The notes below the pieces were generated by a model, which was not told the DNA's origin, made no database searches, and saw only the letters and a list, made by a program, of their open reading frames with translations. 64,000 nucleotides of DNA from Robinsoniella peoriensis (GTDB lineage Bacteria > Bacillota > Clostridia > Lachnospirales > Lachnospiraceae), in the NCBI RefSeq assembly GCF_000797495.1, contig NZ_JTGN01000002.1:124001-188000 (forward strand), in the 5' to 3' direction. Positions within the stretch are counted from its first letter, which is position 1; every line of letters starts with the position of its first letter. Below, piece by piece: positions 17,675 to 26,588 of this stretch. Both the position numbers and the translations under genes were made by a program.

Positions 17675-17718
17675 AGAGACAGACGGCTTGGGAAACCAGC
17701 CGGGCTGTCTCTTATTTT
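17675..17718 (+). terminator. Terminator of the fructan operon
   Basis: AGAGACAG (17675-17682) pairs with CTGTCTCT (17705-17712). An inner GGCT/AGCC stem and a TTATTTTAT tail are present. Confidence 0.8.
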
Positions 17719-17850
17719 ATGTCAGAATGACTCGTTCTTTTGCTTCATTGAACGAATTAGAACCCTACACTTTAACACCAGGGTTTTGATATGTGGTATA
17801 AAAAGCATGACCGATGTTTTGAACAGGTGAATGCGAAAGGAGCAGATTAT

Positions 17851-20448
17851 ATGAATATCAGGATTAAAGGTGCGCGACAGAATAATTTAAAAAATATCAG
17901 CCTTGAAATACCCAAAAATAAGCTGGTTGTTTTTACGGGATTATCCGGCAGTGGTAAATCAACACTGGCAATGGAAACTCTGCAGAGGGAATGCCAAAGA
18001 CAATATATGGAGTCTATGGGGATGACCATGGAGATTGGATCAAAACCTATGGTGGATAAAATTGAAGGCTTATCTCCGGCAATTTCCATTAATCAGAAAA
18101 ATACGAACCGTAACCCGCGCTCAACTGTTGGTACGGTTACGGAGATTTCCCCATATCTGAGAGTACTGTTTTCAAAATTAGGGGAAAGAAACTGTAAACA
18201 CTGCGGTAAAACCATTACCCCAAATTATGGGGAAGAAACCGGGGCTATCTATGCAGAGCTTCCGGACCAGGCGGAAGAATCTGCCGAAATGTATGAGCAG
18301 ATGATGCCCTGCCCTCACTGTGGAAAAGGAATCCCAGAACTTACGGCAAGCCATTTTTCCTTTAATAAGCCGTCAGGAGCATGTCCTGCATGTAAAGGAA
18401 TCGGTATTGTAAGCATACCGGATATTGATCTTTTAATTGACCGGTCAAAGAGTATAAAAGAGTTTGCCATCCATGGCTGGGATCAGGTATATATTGACCG
18501 ATACGGGGCATCAATTGCGAATGCAGCCCAATATTATGGATTTGAATTTGACCTGTCTGCTCCCATCTCTGAGTATAGCGAAACTGCAATGGATTTACTT
18601 CTTTACGGTGCATTAAGCAAACAGTTTACACGGCATTTTCCAGACATAAAACCTCCGAAAACGGTTCCTGAGGGACGCTATGAGGGAGTCATTACGAATC
18701 TGATGCGCCGCTATGAGGAAAAGAATTCATATAGTGCGAAGCAGCGCATTGAAAAGTTCTTAATACAACAGGAGTGTCCGGAGTGCGGCGGCATCCGTTT
18801 CCGGAAGGAGATTCTGGATGTAAGGGTTGCCGGTGTAAATATTATAGAGGCACTTTCAATGCCGCTTACGGATACTGCAGACTGGCTGAAGCAGCTTGAC
18901 CGGGATCTTAGTGCGGATGAAAGAGCGGATGCCAGAGCGGTTGTCGGGCAGGTTCTGGATAACTTGCTGCACCGCATAGAGCGTATAATAGAAGTGGGCG
19001 CCGGATATCTGTCCCTGAACCAGCCCAGTATATCCCTTTCAGCAGGGGAAGCCCAGAGAATCAAGCTTGCCTCTATTCTGGGAAGCAGTTTAACAGGAGT
19101 CCTTTATGTGTTAGACGAACCATCCACCGGGCTCCACAGCCGGGATACTTCTAAAATCATTGATGCGCTGAACAGGCTTCGGGATATGGGCAATACTGTG
19201 ATCGTTATCGAACATGACCTTGATATTATACAGGCTGCAGATCATATCATTGATTTTGGACCTGGTGCAGGAAGAGACGGCGGGCAGATTGTTGCGGCTG
19301 GAAATGTGTCAGATCTTAAGAACTGTTCACAATCGGTTACCGGAAAATATTTAAGCGGTACAGGTTATAACCGGGTATCTCTAAAATCTCCCGGAAATGG
19401 GAAATATGTAGTGATTAAAAATGCAAATACAAATAACCTGAAAGATTTGAACGTAGAAATTCCTCTGGGGAAATTTATTACGGTAACAGGTGTTTCAGGC
19501 GCAGGTAAATCCAGCCTGATCTTTGGAGAACTGGCAGAAGCGGCAGAAGCATATGCCCATCAGCCAAAAAGAAAACAGAAGAGTAACGTCAGCGGTCTAG
19601 AGCATTTAGAAAATGTGATTACCATTGGACAGACATCAATCGGACGTTCTCCGCGTTCTAATGCGGCTACTTATACCGATATTTTTTCGGATATCCGGAA
19701 TTTATATGCTGCAATTGCAAGGAAACAAAATAGAGGATTACAGGCAAAACATTTTTCCTATAATGTACCCGGTGGGCGGTGTGAAAATTGTCAGGGTGCC
19801 GGAAAGTTGTCAATTTCCATGAATTTTCTGCCGGATGTTGAAGTAGTCTGTCCGGTTTGCAGGGGAAATAGATATCAAAAGCAGGTATTAAATGTAAAGT
19901 ACAGGGGACTTAGTATTGCGCAGGTTCTGGAGCTTAGTATTGATGAAGCCGCAGCCTTGTTTGAGCAGGAAAAAGAAATAATGAAGAAACTGATAGTACT
20001 GCAGGATGTAGGCCTGGGATACCTTGGGCTTGGGCAATCAGCAACTACGCTCTCCGGTGGTGAAGCCCAGCGGTTAAAACTGGCAAGAGAATTGGCAAAG
20101 CAGACCGGTGAAAGTGTATTGTATCTGTTTGACGAACCTACCTGCGGACTGCACCCGCAGGATGCAAACCGTCTGATTGGAGTATTTCAGCGATTGGTTC
20201 AGATGGGCAGCAGTGTAATTGTGGTTGAACATAATCCGGAAGTGATTCTTGCATCTGACTGGGTGATCGACCTTGGCCCCGAAGGCGGAAATTATGGCGG
20301 ACGGATAGTTGTTCAGGGGACGCCGGAAGAAGTAATGAAGCATCCATCTTCTGCAACTGGAATCATTTTGTCTAAATCATACCGTACCACCTGGTCTGAA
20401 ATACCAAAATCAGATAGCTGCCGTGATCGTGACCGGGAAGAACAATAA
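17851..20448 (+). CDS. UvrA-like ABC ATPase, apparently lacking the UvrB-binding domain
   Basis: 865 aa from the ATG at 17851, with AAAGGAG upstream; a 20-codon upstream extension is unlikely. There are two ABC modules. The first has Walker A GLSGSGKST (30-38), signature LSAGEAQRIKLAS and VLDEPSTGLH. The second has Walker A GVSGAGKSS, signature LSGGEAQRLKLAR and FDEPTCGLH. Zinc-type CxxC pairs are kept. Between CKHC (about residue 115) and the HFSFNKPSGACPAC block (about 168) only some 50 residues remain, against roughly 130 in ordinary UvrA. The UvrB-interaction domain is therefore missing or reduced. Such UvrA2-like proteins are linked to resistance to DNA-binding drugs rather than classical repair. 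A MerR-type gene follows after a repeat element. Confidence 0.85.
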   Translation: MNIRIKGARQNNLKNISLEIPKNKLVVFTGLSGSGKSTLAMETLQRECQRQYMESMGMTMEIGSKPMVDKIEGLSPAISINQKNTNRNPRSTVGTVTEISPYLRVLFSKLGERNCKHCGKTITPNYGEETGAIYAELPDQAEESAEMYEQMMPCPHCGKGIPELTASHFSFNKPSGACPACKGIGIVSIPDIDLLIDRSKSIKEFAIHGWDQVYIDRYGASIANAAQYYGFEFDLSAPISEYSETAMDLLLYGALSKQFTRHFPDIKPPKTVPEGRYEGVITNLMRRYEEKNSYSAKQRIEKFLIQQECPECGGIRFRKEILDVRVAGVNIIEALSMPLTDTADWLKQLDRDLSADERADARAVVGQVLDNLLHRIERIIEVGAGYLSLNQPSISLSAGEAQRIKLASILGSSLTGVLYVLDEPSTGLHSRDTSKIIDALNRLRDMGNTVIVIEHDLDIIQAADHIIDFGPGAGRDGGQIVAAGNVSDLKNCSQSVTGKYLSGTGYNRVSLKSPGNGKYVVIKNANTNNLKDLNVEIPLGKFITVTGVSGAGKSSLIFGELAEAAEAYAHQPKRKQKSNVSGLEHLENVITIGQTSIGRSPRSNAATYTDIFSDIRNLYAAIARKQNRGLQAKHFSYNVPGGRCENCQGAGKLSISMNFLPDVEVVCPVCRGNRYQKQVLNVKYRGLSIAQVLELSIDEAAALFEQEKEIMKKLIVLQDVGLGYLGLGQSATTLSGGEAQRLKLARELAKQTGESVLYLFDEPTCGLHPQDANRLIGVFQRLVQMGSSVIVVEHNPEVILASDWVIDLGPEGGNYGGRIVVQGTPEEVMKHPSSATGIILSKSYRTTWSEIPKSDSCRDRDREEQ

Positions 20449-20590
20449 AGCTTGCTTTTCTGGTGTTTCTCCGCTACACTAGGAATCCTAAGGGGGGGGT
20501 AAAATTGCTTACTGGCAGATGTGCTTCACACTTTGTGGGAGATGAGATCCCTCCCTGCAGGTTTGTGATATGGGGTCTAGCTGATTAATC

Positions 20591-21155
20591 ACGCTTTGTA
20601 GATGTAGGTAGTGTAGGGAAAGAGAAGGTGGCGGACCGGGACATTGGTTTGGAAGGCTTACCACAGAACTGGCATTTTCTAACCTTCCCGGAGCACTTTT
20701 TGGCGGCACGCGGGCATTCGCTCCGAAATCCTGATGCATTAAACTTCCATCTTCTTTTACACAAACAGTTGAAACATAGCGCAGCAACCAATACAGAACA
20801 TCCTGCCACAGCCCAGGGGTTCCAATCTGCTGAGAAAACCAGCTTTGTGACAGTAAACTGAATCTCGGAAAGATGGGTGTGGGAAACTGGTATGGGCGTA
20901 GGAAGCGTAGAGCAGAGCTGAGTATTTACTTACCTTTTCGAAGTGTTTTTTGGCGGATAGTATTCGACTGGCTCCCATCGGATACTAAGCGGGTACTGAA
21001 CCGAGAAATGCATCAGGATTTCTCGGTGAATACCCGCGTGCCGCCAAAAAGCGCTTCGGAAAGGTTAGAAAATACCAGTTCTGCGGCCAGCTGACGGAGG
21101 CCATGCCAGTTTTCCACACCCATCTTTCCGCACACTACCTTTATCTACAAAGCGT
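20591..21155. repeat. 565-bp element with 13-bp perfect inverted ends
   Basis: The ends are ACGCTTTGTAGAT (20591-20603) and ATCTACAAAGCGT (21143-21155). The left arm (20591 to about 20740) is homologous in reverse to the right arm (about 21005-21155), including the shared blocks TTTTTGGCGGCACGCGGG and TTTTCTAACCTTCC. A third, partial copy in left-arm orientation starts at 20866. It could be a MITE-like non-autonomous element or an expanded intergenic repeat. There is no transposase and no clear target duplication. Confidence 0.75.
20866..21130. repeat. 265-bp imperfect palindrome (long hairpin)
   Basis: CGGAAAGATGGGTGTGG at the left end matches CCACACCCATCTTTCCG at the right end. Matching continues inward through TTTTTGGCGG/CCGCCAAAAA to the apex stem CCGAGAAAT (21001-21009)/ATTTCTCGG (21018-21026). 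As RNA it would fold into one long interrupted hairpin. Confidence 0.8.
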
Positions 21156-21207
21156 CCCTTCCTCAACAAAACCCAAATTTAAGATGACAGAATGGAGGTA
21201 TAGAAAT

Positions 21208-21966
21208 TTGAACACATACAAGACTGCCGATATCGCCAGAATGTTTGAAATACATGTGAATACGGTACGATTATACGAGAAATGCAGTCTGATTCCCAAA
21301 CCGCAAAGGTTAAGTAATGGGTATCGGGTATTCACGGATCTGCATGTAGAACAGCTGAAGTTAGCAAGGGCGGCACTTCAGGCAGAGGTACTGCAGAATG
21401 GGCTGCGTAAAAAGGCAGTGGAAATCATTAAGATATCTGCGGCTGGAGATTATGAAAAAGCAGCGGAATTAACCCGAATTTATATGAAACAGGTGGAAAC
21501 AGAGATAAAAAATGCGGAAGAGGCAATACAGATTACACAAAAGTTATTATCCAGTTTAGGTGCAGATTCCGATGAAAAGGATATTTTATTTACAAGAAAA
21601 GAGACGGCTGATTATCTTCACGTTACAATTGATACCCTTAGAAATTGGGAACTAAATGGGCTGTTTTCTGTTAAACGGCTGGAAAATGGATATCGGGTGT
21701 ATACATCGGAAGATTTGCAGCGGTTAAAAATAATACGTTCTCTCCGCTGTGCAAATTATTCTCTGTCTTCTATATTAAGAATGCTAAAAGCCCTGACAAT
21801 GAACCCCGATACCAATATCCGGGAGATAATCAATACACCCAGGCAGGATGACGACATTATAACCGCATGTGACAGGCTCCTTACATCTTTACAGGAAGCG
21901 AAAGAGAATGCGTTATTCGTAGCGGCGCAAATAGATAAAATGAAAAGAATGAACGGAAAACGTTAA
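21208..21966 (+). CDS. Transcriptional regulator with two MerR-type DNA-binding domains
   Basis: 252 aa from a TTG start at 21208, chosen because GGAGG (21194-21198) is 9 nt upstream. Earlier in-frame codons lie inside the repeat element. The first winged helix-turn-helix begins YKTADIARMFEIHVNTVRLYE and has NGYRVFTD. A second, starting near residue 130, has FTRKETADYLHVTIDTLRNWE and NGYRVYTSEDLQRL. Ordinary MerR proteins have one such domain plus a dimer helix, so this is a tandem arrangement with short helical linkers. No obvious ligand-binding cysteines or effector domain are seen. Candidate targets are the UvrA-like gene and the dyad at 21995-22012. Confidence 0.8.
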   Translation: MNTYKTADIARMFEIHVNTVRLYEKCSLIPKPQRLSNGYRVFTDLHVEQLKLARAALQAEVLQNGLRKKAVEIIKISAAGDYEKAAELTRIYMKQVETEIKNAEEAIQITQKLLSSLGADSDEKDILFTRKETADYLHVTIDTLRNWELNGLFSVKRLENGYRVYTSEDLQRLKIIRSLRCANYSLSSILRMLKALTMNPDTNIREIINTPRQDDDIITACDRLLTSLQEAKENALFVAAQIDKMKRMNGKR

Positions 21967-21990
21967 GTGAAAGGTTAAGTGAAAAAGTAC

Positions 21991-22021
21991 TTGACTTAAA
22001 GCAAACTTTAAGTGCTACTCT
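21991..22021 (+). promoter_or_regulatory. MerR-type promoter with dyad in a long spacer, upstream of larE
   Basis: TTGACT (21991-21996) and TACTCT (22016-22021) are separated by 19 bp. CTTAAAG/CTTTAAG (21995-22001 and 22006-22012) is a perfect 7-bp inverted repeat in that spacer. Stretched 19-bp spacers with a central dyad are the hallmark of MerR-controlled promoters. The double-MerR gene ends only 25 bp upstream. Confidence 0.55.
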
Positions 22022-22129
22022 ATATAAAACAGAGTTGTGCAAATATTATGTAAATATGGTCTGAAACCCGCAAATATGATACAATAGAATGAATATAAAG
22101 ATCGGGTTACAAGTATCGGAAAGGCATAC

Positions 22130-22912
22130 ATGGATAAACTGGAATTATTAAAGAAAAGGCTGAAAGAATTAAAGAAAGTAGCAATTGCATATTCAGGCGG
22201 AGTGGACTCTAATTTTTTGATGTCTGTAGCAAGAGAAACGTTAGGAAAAGAAAATGTGCTTGCTGTATTATGCAGTGGAGCTATGCTGGCTCAAGCTGAT
22301 TATCAGGAAGCGGTTCAGCTGTTAAAAGACAAAGATGTACAGTATGAAATTCTTGCTATGGATGTATTCACGGTGCCTGAATTTGCCGGGAATGATAAGA
22401 AGAGATGTTATTATTGTAAAAAGAACTTAATGTCGAAGATTATCGAAATGGCTAAAACCCAGGGGTATGAAGTTGTATTGGATGGGAAGAATCTGGATGA
22501 TGCTAAGGTATATCGCCCTGGTGCAGCAGCAGCCCAAGAGCTGGGGATCTGTTCCCTGCTTTATGAGTGTGGATTTACAAAACAGGATATCAGGAATGTA
22601 AGCAGAGAACTGGGGATTATCACCTGGAATAAACCGTCTAATGCCTGTCTGGCTTCGCGTTTTCCTTATGGTACGCAGTTGACAGCGGAAAAATTAAAAC
22701 AGGTGGAGGATGCGGAACGCTGTCTTAAGGAGCTGGGGATAGATTCAGGCAGAATACGGGTACATGACAGGATTGCACGGGTTGAAGTTGCAAAAGAGGA
22801 TTTTAAATGCCTTCTGGAACATAAGGACTTTGTGAACAAGGTTAAGGCATGCGGATTTGATTATGTAACGCTGGATCTGGAAGGATTCCGCAGCGGAAGT
22901 TTTGATTTGTAA
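22130..22912 (+). CDS. larE: LarE: ATP-dependent sulfur transferase for nickel-pincer cofactor
   Basis: 260 aa. The PP-loop SGGVDS (18-23) binds ATP. Cys173 in SNACLASRFPYG corresponds to the sacrificial cysteine (Cys176) of the Lactobacillus enzyme, which donates its sulfur to the pyridinium biscarboxylate nucleotide. The paired cysteines CYYCKKN could add metal binding. It is followed by larB and larC, giving the full set of cofactor-making genes, though larA is absent here. Start is the ATG at 22130, with GGAAAGG upstream. Confidence 0.93.
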   Translation: MDKLELLKKRLKELKKVAIAYSGGVDSNFLMSVARETLGKENVLAVLCSGAMLAQADYQEAVQLLKDKDVQYEILAMDVFTVPEFAGNDKKRCYYCKKNLMSKIIEMAKTQGYEVVLDGKNLDDAKVYRPGAAAAQELGICSLLYECGFTKQDIRNVSRELGIITWNKPSNACLASRFPYGTQLTAEKLKQVEDAERCLKELGIDSGRIRVHDRIARVEVAKEDFKCLLEHKDFVNKVKACGFDYVTLDLEGFRSGSFDL

Positions 22913-22975
22913 GAGGAAAAGCAGTATAAAGTCTGTATAGCTACAGTTCGGATACATGCGGGTTGGAAAGTTGGT

Positions 22976-23734
22976 GTGAACGTGGAAGTAAAGGAAATAT
23001 TAGAAAAGTTAAATGCACATGAAATTTCAGTTGCCGAAGCAGAAAAACGGATGAAAGAAGAAACTGTTGATGACCTTGGGTATGCAATGATTGATTATCA
23101 GAGAAAGATCAGGACTGGAGTATCTGAGGTTATTTACTGTGAGGGAAAAACCAGTGAGCAGATAGCAGGAATCGTGGAAAATATGATCGCACATCAGGTC
23201 GGAAATATCCTGGGGACGAGATGCTCAGCGGAAAAGTATGAGGCAGTTAAAATAGTATGCCCGGATATGGAATATGATGAAGAAGCCAGGATTATCCAAT
23301 ATAATAGGGAAGCTGTTTCTATGAATAAAGGCGTGGTGGTAGTGGCATGTGCCGGAACATCCGATCTTCCGGTTGCCAAAGAGGCAGCCATAACAGCACG
23401 TTTTCTGGGGAATCATGTAGAAGAAATCTATGATGTAGGTGTTGCCGGAATACACAGGCTTTTATCGAAACTGGATGTTCTTGCCAGGGCAAATGTAGTG
23501 ATCGCTGTAGCCGGAATGGAAGGGGCGCTGGCTTCTGTTGTAGGCGGGCTGACGGATAAGCCTGTTATTGCGGTGCCTACTTCTGTTGGATACGGAGCAA
23601 ATTTCGGCGGTGTTGCCCCTCTCCTGGCAATGCTGAACAGCTGTGCCAGCGGAATCAGCGTGGTAAATATTGACAACGGATTTGGTGCGGGTTATATGGC
23701 GCACAGTATAAATAGTCTGGGAGGAAAAGAATAG
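22976..23734 (+). CDS. larB: LarB: pyridinium biscarboxylate mononucleotide synthase
   Basis: 252 aa. The C-terminal half resembles PurE (AIR carboxylase), with VVVACAGTSDLPVAKEAA and GVAGIHRL. LarB carboxylates and hydrolyses nicotinic acid adenine dinucleotide to start nickel-pincer cofactor synthesis. A GTG start at 22976 is used; the ribosome-binding site is weak and a second GTG lies two codons later. It lies 63 bp after larE and immediately before larC. Confidence 0.92.
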   Translation: MNVEVKEILEKLNAHEISVAEAEKRMKEETVDDLGYAMIDYQRKIRTGVSEVIYCEGKTSEQIAGIVENMIAHQVGNILGTRCSAEKYEAVKIVCPDMEYDEEARIIQYNREAVSMNKGVVVVACAGTSDLPVAKEAAITARFLGNHVEEIYDVGVAGIHRLLSKLDVLARANVVIAVAGMEGALASVVGGLTDKPVIAVPTSVGYGANFGGVAPLLAMLNSCASGISVVNIDNGFGAGYMAHSINSLGGKE

Positions 23735-24970
23735 ATGCAGAAGAAAAGAATCTTATTTTTCGACTGTTTTTCGGGAATAAGCGGAGATATGACTCTTGGA
23801 GCGCTCCTGGATCTGGGATTAGACAGACAGGTATTTTTGCAAGAACTGGAAAAGCTCCATGTGGACGGATATAAAATAAGTTTTAATAAGGCGGTAAAAA
23901 ACGGAATAACGGGTAATTATGTGAAAGTACATTTGGAGCATGAAGTTCGTGAAGGTTATGAAATTCATGAACATCAGCACCATCCGCAGGAGCATCATCA
24001 TGAACATCGGAACTTAATGGATATTAATCGTATCATAGAAGAAAGCGGAATTACGTCAGGCGCAAAGGATCTGTCGAAACGCATTTTTTTACGGGTGGCA
24101 AAAGCAGAAGCGAAAGTACATAACAGGAAACTGGAAGAAGTCCATTTTCATGAAGTTGGGGCAGTAGACTCCATTGTGGATATTGTAGGAACTGCGATTT
24201 TAATTGATATGCTCAGACCGGATATGGTGTGTGCATCTATTATTCAGGATGGCAGCGGGTTTATTCATTGCCAGCATGGGAAACTTGCGGTTCCCGTTCC
24301 GGCAGTATCTGAAATTTTTGCAGCCAGCGATGCGATTACCAGGCAGATTGACATTAATACCGAGCTTGTGACACCCACCGGGGCTGCAATCATAGCAGAA
24401 CTGGCATCTTCTTATGGAAATATGCCGGAAATGAATGTCCAAAAAATCGGTTGGGGCGCCGGTACGAAGGATCTTGAAATACCAAATCTTCTAAAGGTCA
24501 GCCTGGGTGAGATCGTGAATGTGGATGGGAGATTTCAGGATAAAGATGATCAGGTATTAGTCCTGGAAACGAATCTGGATGACTGCACAGGAGAATTCCT
24601 GGGATATGTTATGGAACGGCTTTTTGAACAGGGAGCATTGGATGTGTTTTTTACACCAATATATATGAAGAAGAACAGACCGGCATACCGCATGACTGCA
24701 ATTTGTGTTCCGGAAGATATGAAGAAAATAGAAGAGATTATATTTTTGCATACCACTACTATCGGCTTACGTAAAAGATTAGAGAGCCGAACTGTTTTGC
24801 CTAGAGCAAAAGAGGTTATTTCTACGAGATATGGAGAACTGGAAGTAAAAAAGGTGACTGCAGGAGCAGAAGAAAGAATTTATCCGGAGTATGAAAGCGC
24901 TAAAAAACTGGCGATGCAGCAGGGAGTACCGTTAAAAGAAATATATCAATGCATCTATGAAGCAGAATAA
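23735..24970 (+). CDS. larC: LarC: nickel insertion enzyme for pincer cofactor
   Basis: 411 aa in one frame. In some lactobacilli this protein is made from two frames by programmed frameshift. The N-terminus FDCFSGISGDM is typical. A His-rich stretch near residues 72-92 (clusters HEHQHH and EHHHEH) probably holds Ni2+. HFHEVGAVDSIVDIVG is a second conserved block. LarC uses CTP and inserts nickel to complete the cofactor. Its ATG directly follows the larB stop, with GGGAGG 10 nt before, so the two are coupled. Confidence 0.93.
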   Translation: MQKKRILFFDCFSGISGDMTLGALLDLGLDRQVFLQELEKLHVDGYKISFNKAVKNGITGNYVKVHLEHEVREGYEIHEHQHHPQEHHHEHRNLMDINRIIEESGITSGAKDLSKRIFLRVAKAEAKVHNRKLEEVHFHEVGAVDSIVDIVGTAILIDMLRPDMVCASIIQDGSGFIHCQHGKLAVPVPAVSEIFAASDAITRQIDINTELVTPTGAAIIAELASSYGNMPEMNVQKIGWGAGTKDLEIPNLLKVSLGEIVNVDGRFQDKDDQVLVLETNLDDCTGEFLGYVMERLFEQGALDVFFTPIYMKKNRPAYRMTAICVPEDMKKIEEIIFLHTTTIGLRKRLESRTVLPRAKEVISTRYGELEVKKVTAGAEERIYPEYESAKKLAMQQGVPLKEIYQCIYEAE

Positions 24971-25008
24971 TAAGACACTGTATATCAAATATAAAGGAGG
25001 ATTATGTA

Positions 25009-26133
25009 ATGAGTGAAAAATTTTTAGGATCTGAGATTAAGAAATTGGGGTTTGGGATGATGCGCCTGCCAATGTTGGAAGACAACACGATTGATGTGGA
25101 ACAGACTAAAAAAATGGTTGATCTGTATATGGAAAAGGGATTTACATATTTTGATACCGCATATCCATACCTGGACGGACATTCAGAAGAAGCAGTAAAA
25201 GCATCCTTAACCAGCAGATATCCCAGGGACAGCTATCAGCTGGCTACGAAGCTCCCGGTATGGCTGGTAAATGCAAAAGAAGATGTAGCTAAAATCTTTA
25301 ACACCCAGTTAGAACGTACCGGAGCAGGTTATTTTGATTTTTACCTTTTACATGCAATTGATCGGAATAAGGCCGTAAAGTATGAAGAATATGAAGCATG
25401 GGAGTTTGTAAAAGAGCAGAAAGAAAAAGGCCTGATCAAACATTATGGATTTTCTTTTCATGATACGGCTGATTGTCTGGATGAAATATTACAAAAACAT
25501 CCGGATGCAGAATTTGTACAGCTTCAGATCAATTATTGTGATTGGGACGACAGCATTATTCAGGCAAAGAAATGTTATGAAGTGGCAAGAAAACATAACA
25601 AACCGGTAATCATTATGGAGCCGGTTAAGGGAGGAACACTGGCATCACTGACACCTGAGTTGGACGAAATATTTAAAGAAGCAAGACCGGAACATTCCGT
25701 AGCATCCTGGGCGCTGCGTTTTGCAGCTTCTCTGGAAGGCGTTATTACGGTATTAAGCGGAATGTCAAATATGGAGCAGATGGAAGATAATTTAAGCTTT
25801 ATGGCTGAGTTTGAGAAAATCACAACGGAAGATCAGAAGGTGATTGATGAAGTCACAGCGAAGCTGAAAAATATGCCGCTGATCCCATGTACAAACTGCC
25901 AGTACTGCATGGAAGTCTGTCCACAACAGATTCCGATACCGGAGATTTTTAAGGCAATGAATAAAAATGCGACATTTAAGAACCTGCAGGATGCAAAAAA
26001 TGAATACGGTTTTGTAACAGGCGGCGGAAACAAGGCATCGGATTGCCTGCAATGCGGAGCATGTGAGGCTCAGTGTCCACAGCATATTGAAATTATTGCA
26101 GAACTGCAGAATGCAGTCGCGATGTTTGAGTAG
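25009..26133 (+). CDS. Aldo/keto reductase with C-terminal ferredoxin domain
   Basis: 374 aa. The TIM barrel (about 1-280) has the family start LGFGMMRLP and the DTAYPY Asp/Tyr region. A C-terminal 4Fe-4S segment has CTNCQYCMEVCP (from about residue 294) and CLQCGACEAQCP (from about 346), enough for two clusters. This form is common in anaerobes and is thought to take electrons from iron-sulfur carriers or NAD(P)H. Substrate is unknown. It lies 38 bp after larC with its own AAAGGAGG and may belong to the same transcript. The pairing with the cofactor genes is suggestive only. Confidence 0.9.
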   Translation: MSEKFLGSEIKKLGFGMMRLPMLEDNTIDVEQTKKMVDLYMEKGFTYFDTAYPYLDGHSEEAVKASLTSRYPRDSYQLATKLPVWLVNAKEDVAKIFNTQLERTGAGYFDFYLLHAIDRNKAVKYEEYEAWEFVKEQKEKGLIKHYGFSFHDTADCLDEILQKHPDAEFVQLQINYCDWDDSIIQAKKCYEVARKHNKPVIIMEPVKGGTLASLTPELDEIFKEARPEHSVASWALRFAASLEGVITVLSGMSNMEQMEDNLSFMAEFEKITTEDQKVIDEVTAKLKNMPLIPCTNCQYCMEVCPQQIPIPEIFKAMNKNATFKNLQDAKNEYGFVTGGGNKASDCLQCGACEAQCPQHIEIIAELQNAVAMFE

Positions 26134-26164
26134 GGTGAGAAAGAAAACTGTCTGAAAAAAAGTA

Positions 26165-26194
26165 TTGACAATCAGCGAGTATCCCAGTTATAAT
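26165..26194 (+). promoter_or_regulatory. Promoter of the T-box/ilvBN transcript
   Basis: TTGACA (26165-26170), an 18-bp spacer and TATAAT (26189-26194) match the consensus. It lies just upstream of the T-box leader. Confidence 0.85.
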
Positions 26195-26200
26195 AAAAAA

Positions 26201-26546
26201 TATCAGAAATGCATATAATATAAAATGACAAATGCAATGATGAGGAGGAGTACATACTCACTGAGTTCCAGAGAAAAGATGGTTGGTGCGAATCTTTAAC
26301 AAGGAAGTATGGAAGTAGCCTTTGAGCAGTGAACTGAACAGGATTACCTAAGTAGGCTTCAACGGAATTTTCCTCCGTTACAGGGAAAGCAGTATCGATT
26401 TTTCCGTACTGAAATGAGAAGTTATCATGTCAGATGGAGGATTATCCGTACTGGCAGAGTGCAAAGATTATTCTTTGAATTTAGGTGGTAACACGGATCA
26501 CAGCGTATTCGCCCTAAGCTAATTTTATTAGCTTAGGGCTTTTTTA
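26201..26546 (+). ncRNA. T-box riboswitch leader
   Basis: The leader has Stem I features (GGTTGGTGCGAATC, and TCACTG pairing with CAGTGA), the T-box core AGGTGGTAACACGG (26483-26496) and a strong terminator. T-boxes pair with an uncharged tRNA and then prevent termination. The downstream ilvB-ilvN genes suggest a branched-chain amino acid. The specifier codon is not certain: CUG (Leu) in GAACTGAAC or AUU (Ile) in GGATTACC are candidates. Confidence 0.92.
26511..26546 (+). terminator. T-box terminator
   Basis: GCCCTAAGCTAA (26511-26522) pairs perfectly with TTAGCTTAGGGC (26528-26539), followed by seven T residues. An antiterminator would use the T-box core upstream. Confidence 0.93.
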
Positions 26547-26588
26547 TTGCCGGAATGTATCAATGGAATTTGTAAAGGAGGAAATGCA

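Larger units (their letters stand above)
20449..21207. other. Non-coding region occupied by inverted-repeat element
   Basis: This 759-bp gap between the UvrA-like and MerR-type genes holds no convincing gene. Short frames in it are shadows of the repeats. Copies of the MHQDF...RVPPKSA peptide in the two arms differ mostly by non-synonymous changes, which argues against coding. Confidence 0.75.

Noticed and set aside
20509..21094. Several 70-90-aa frames on both strands, two with a shared MHQDF...RVPPKSA peptide
   Set aside because: They lie in the inverted-repeat element. The copies differ mostly by amino-acid-changing substitutions, and no start has a convincing site.
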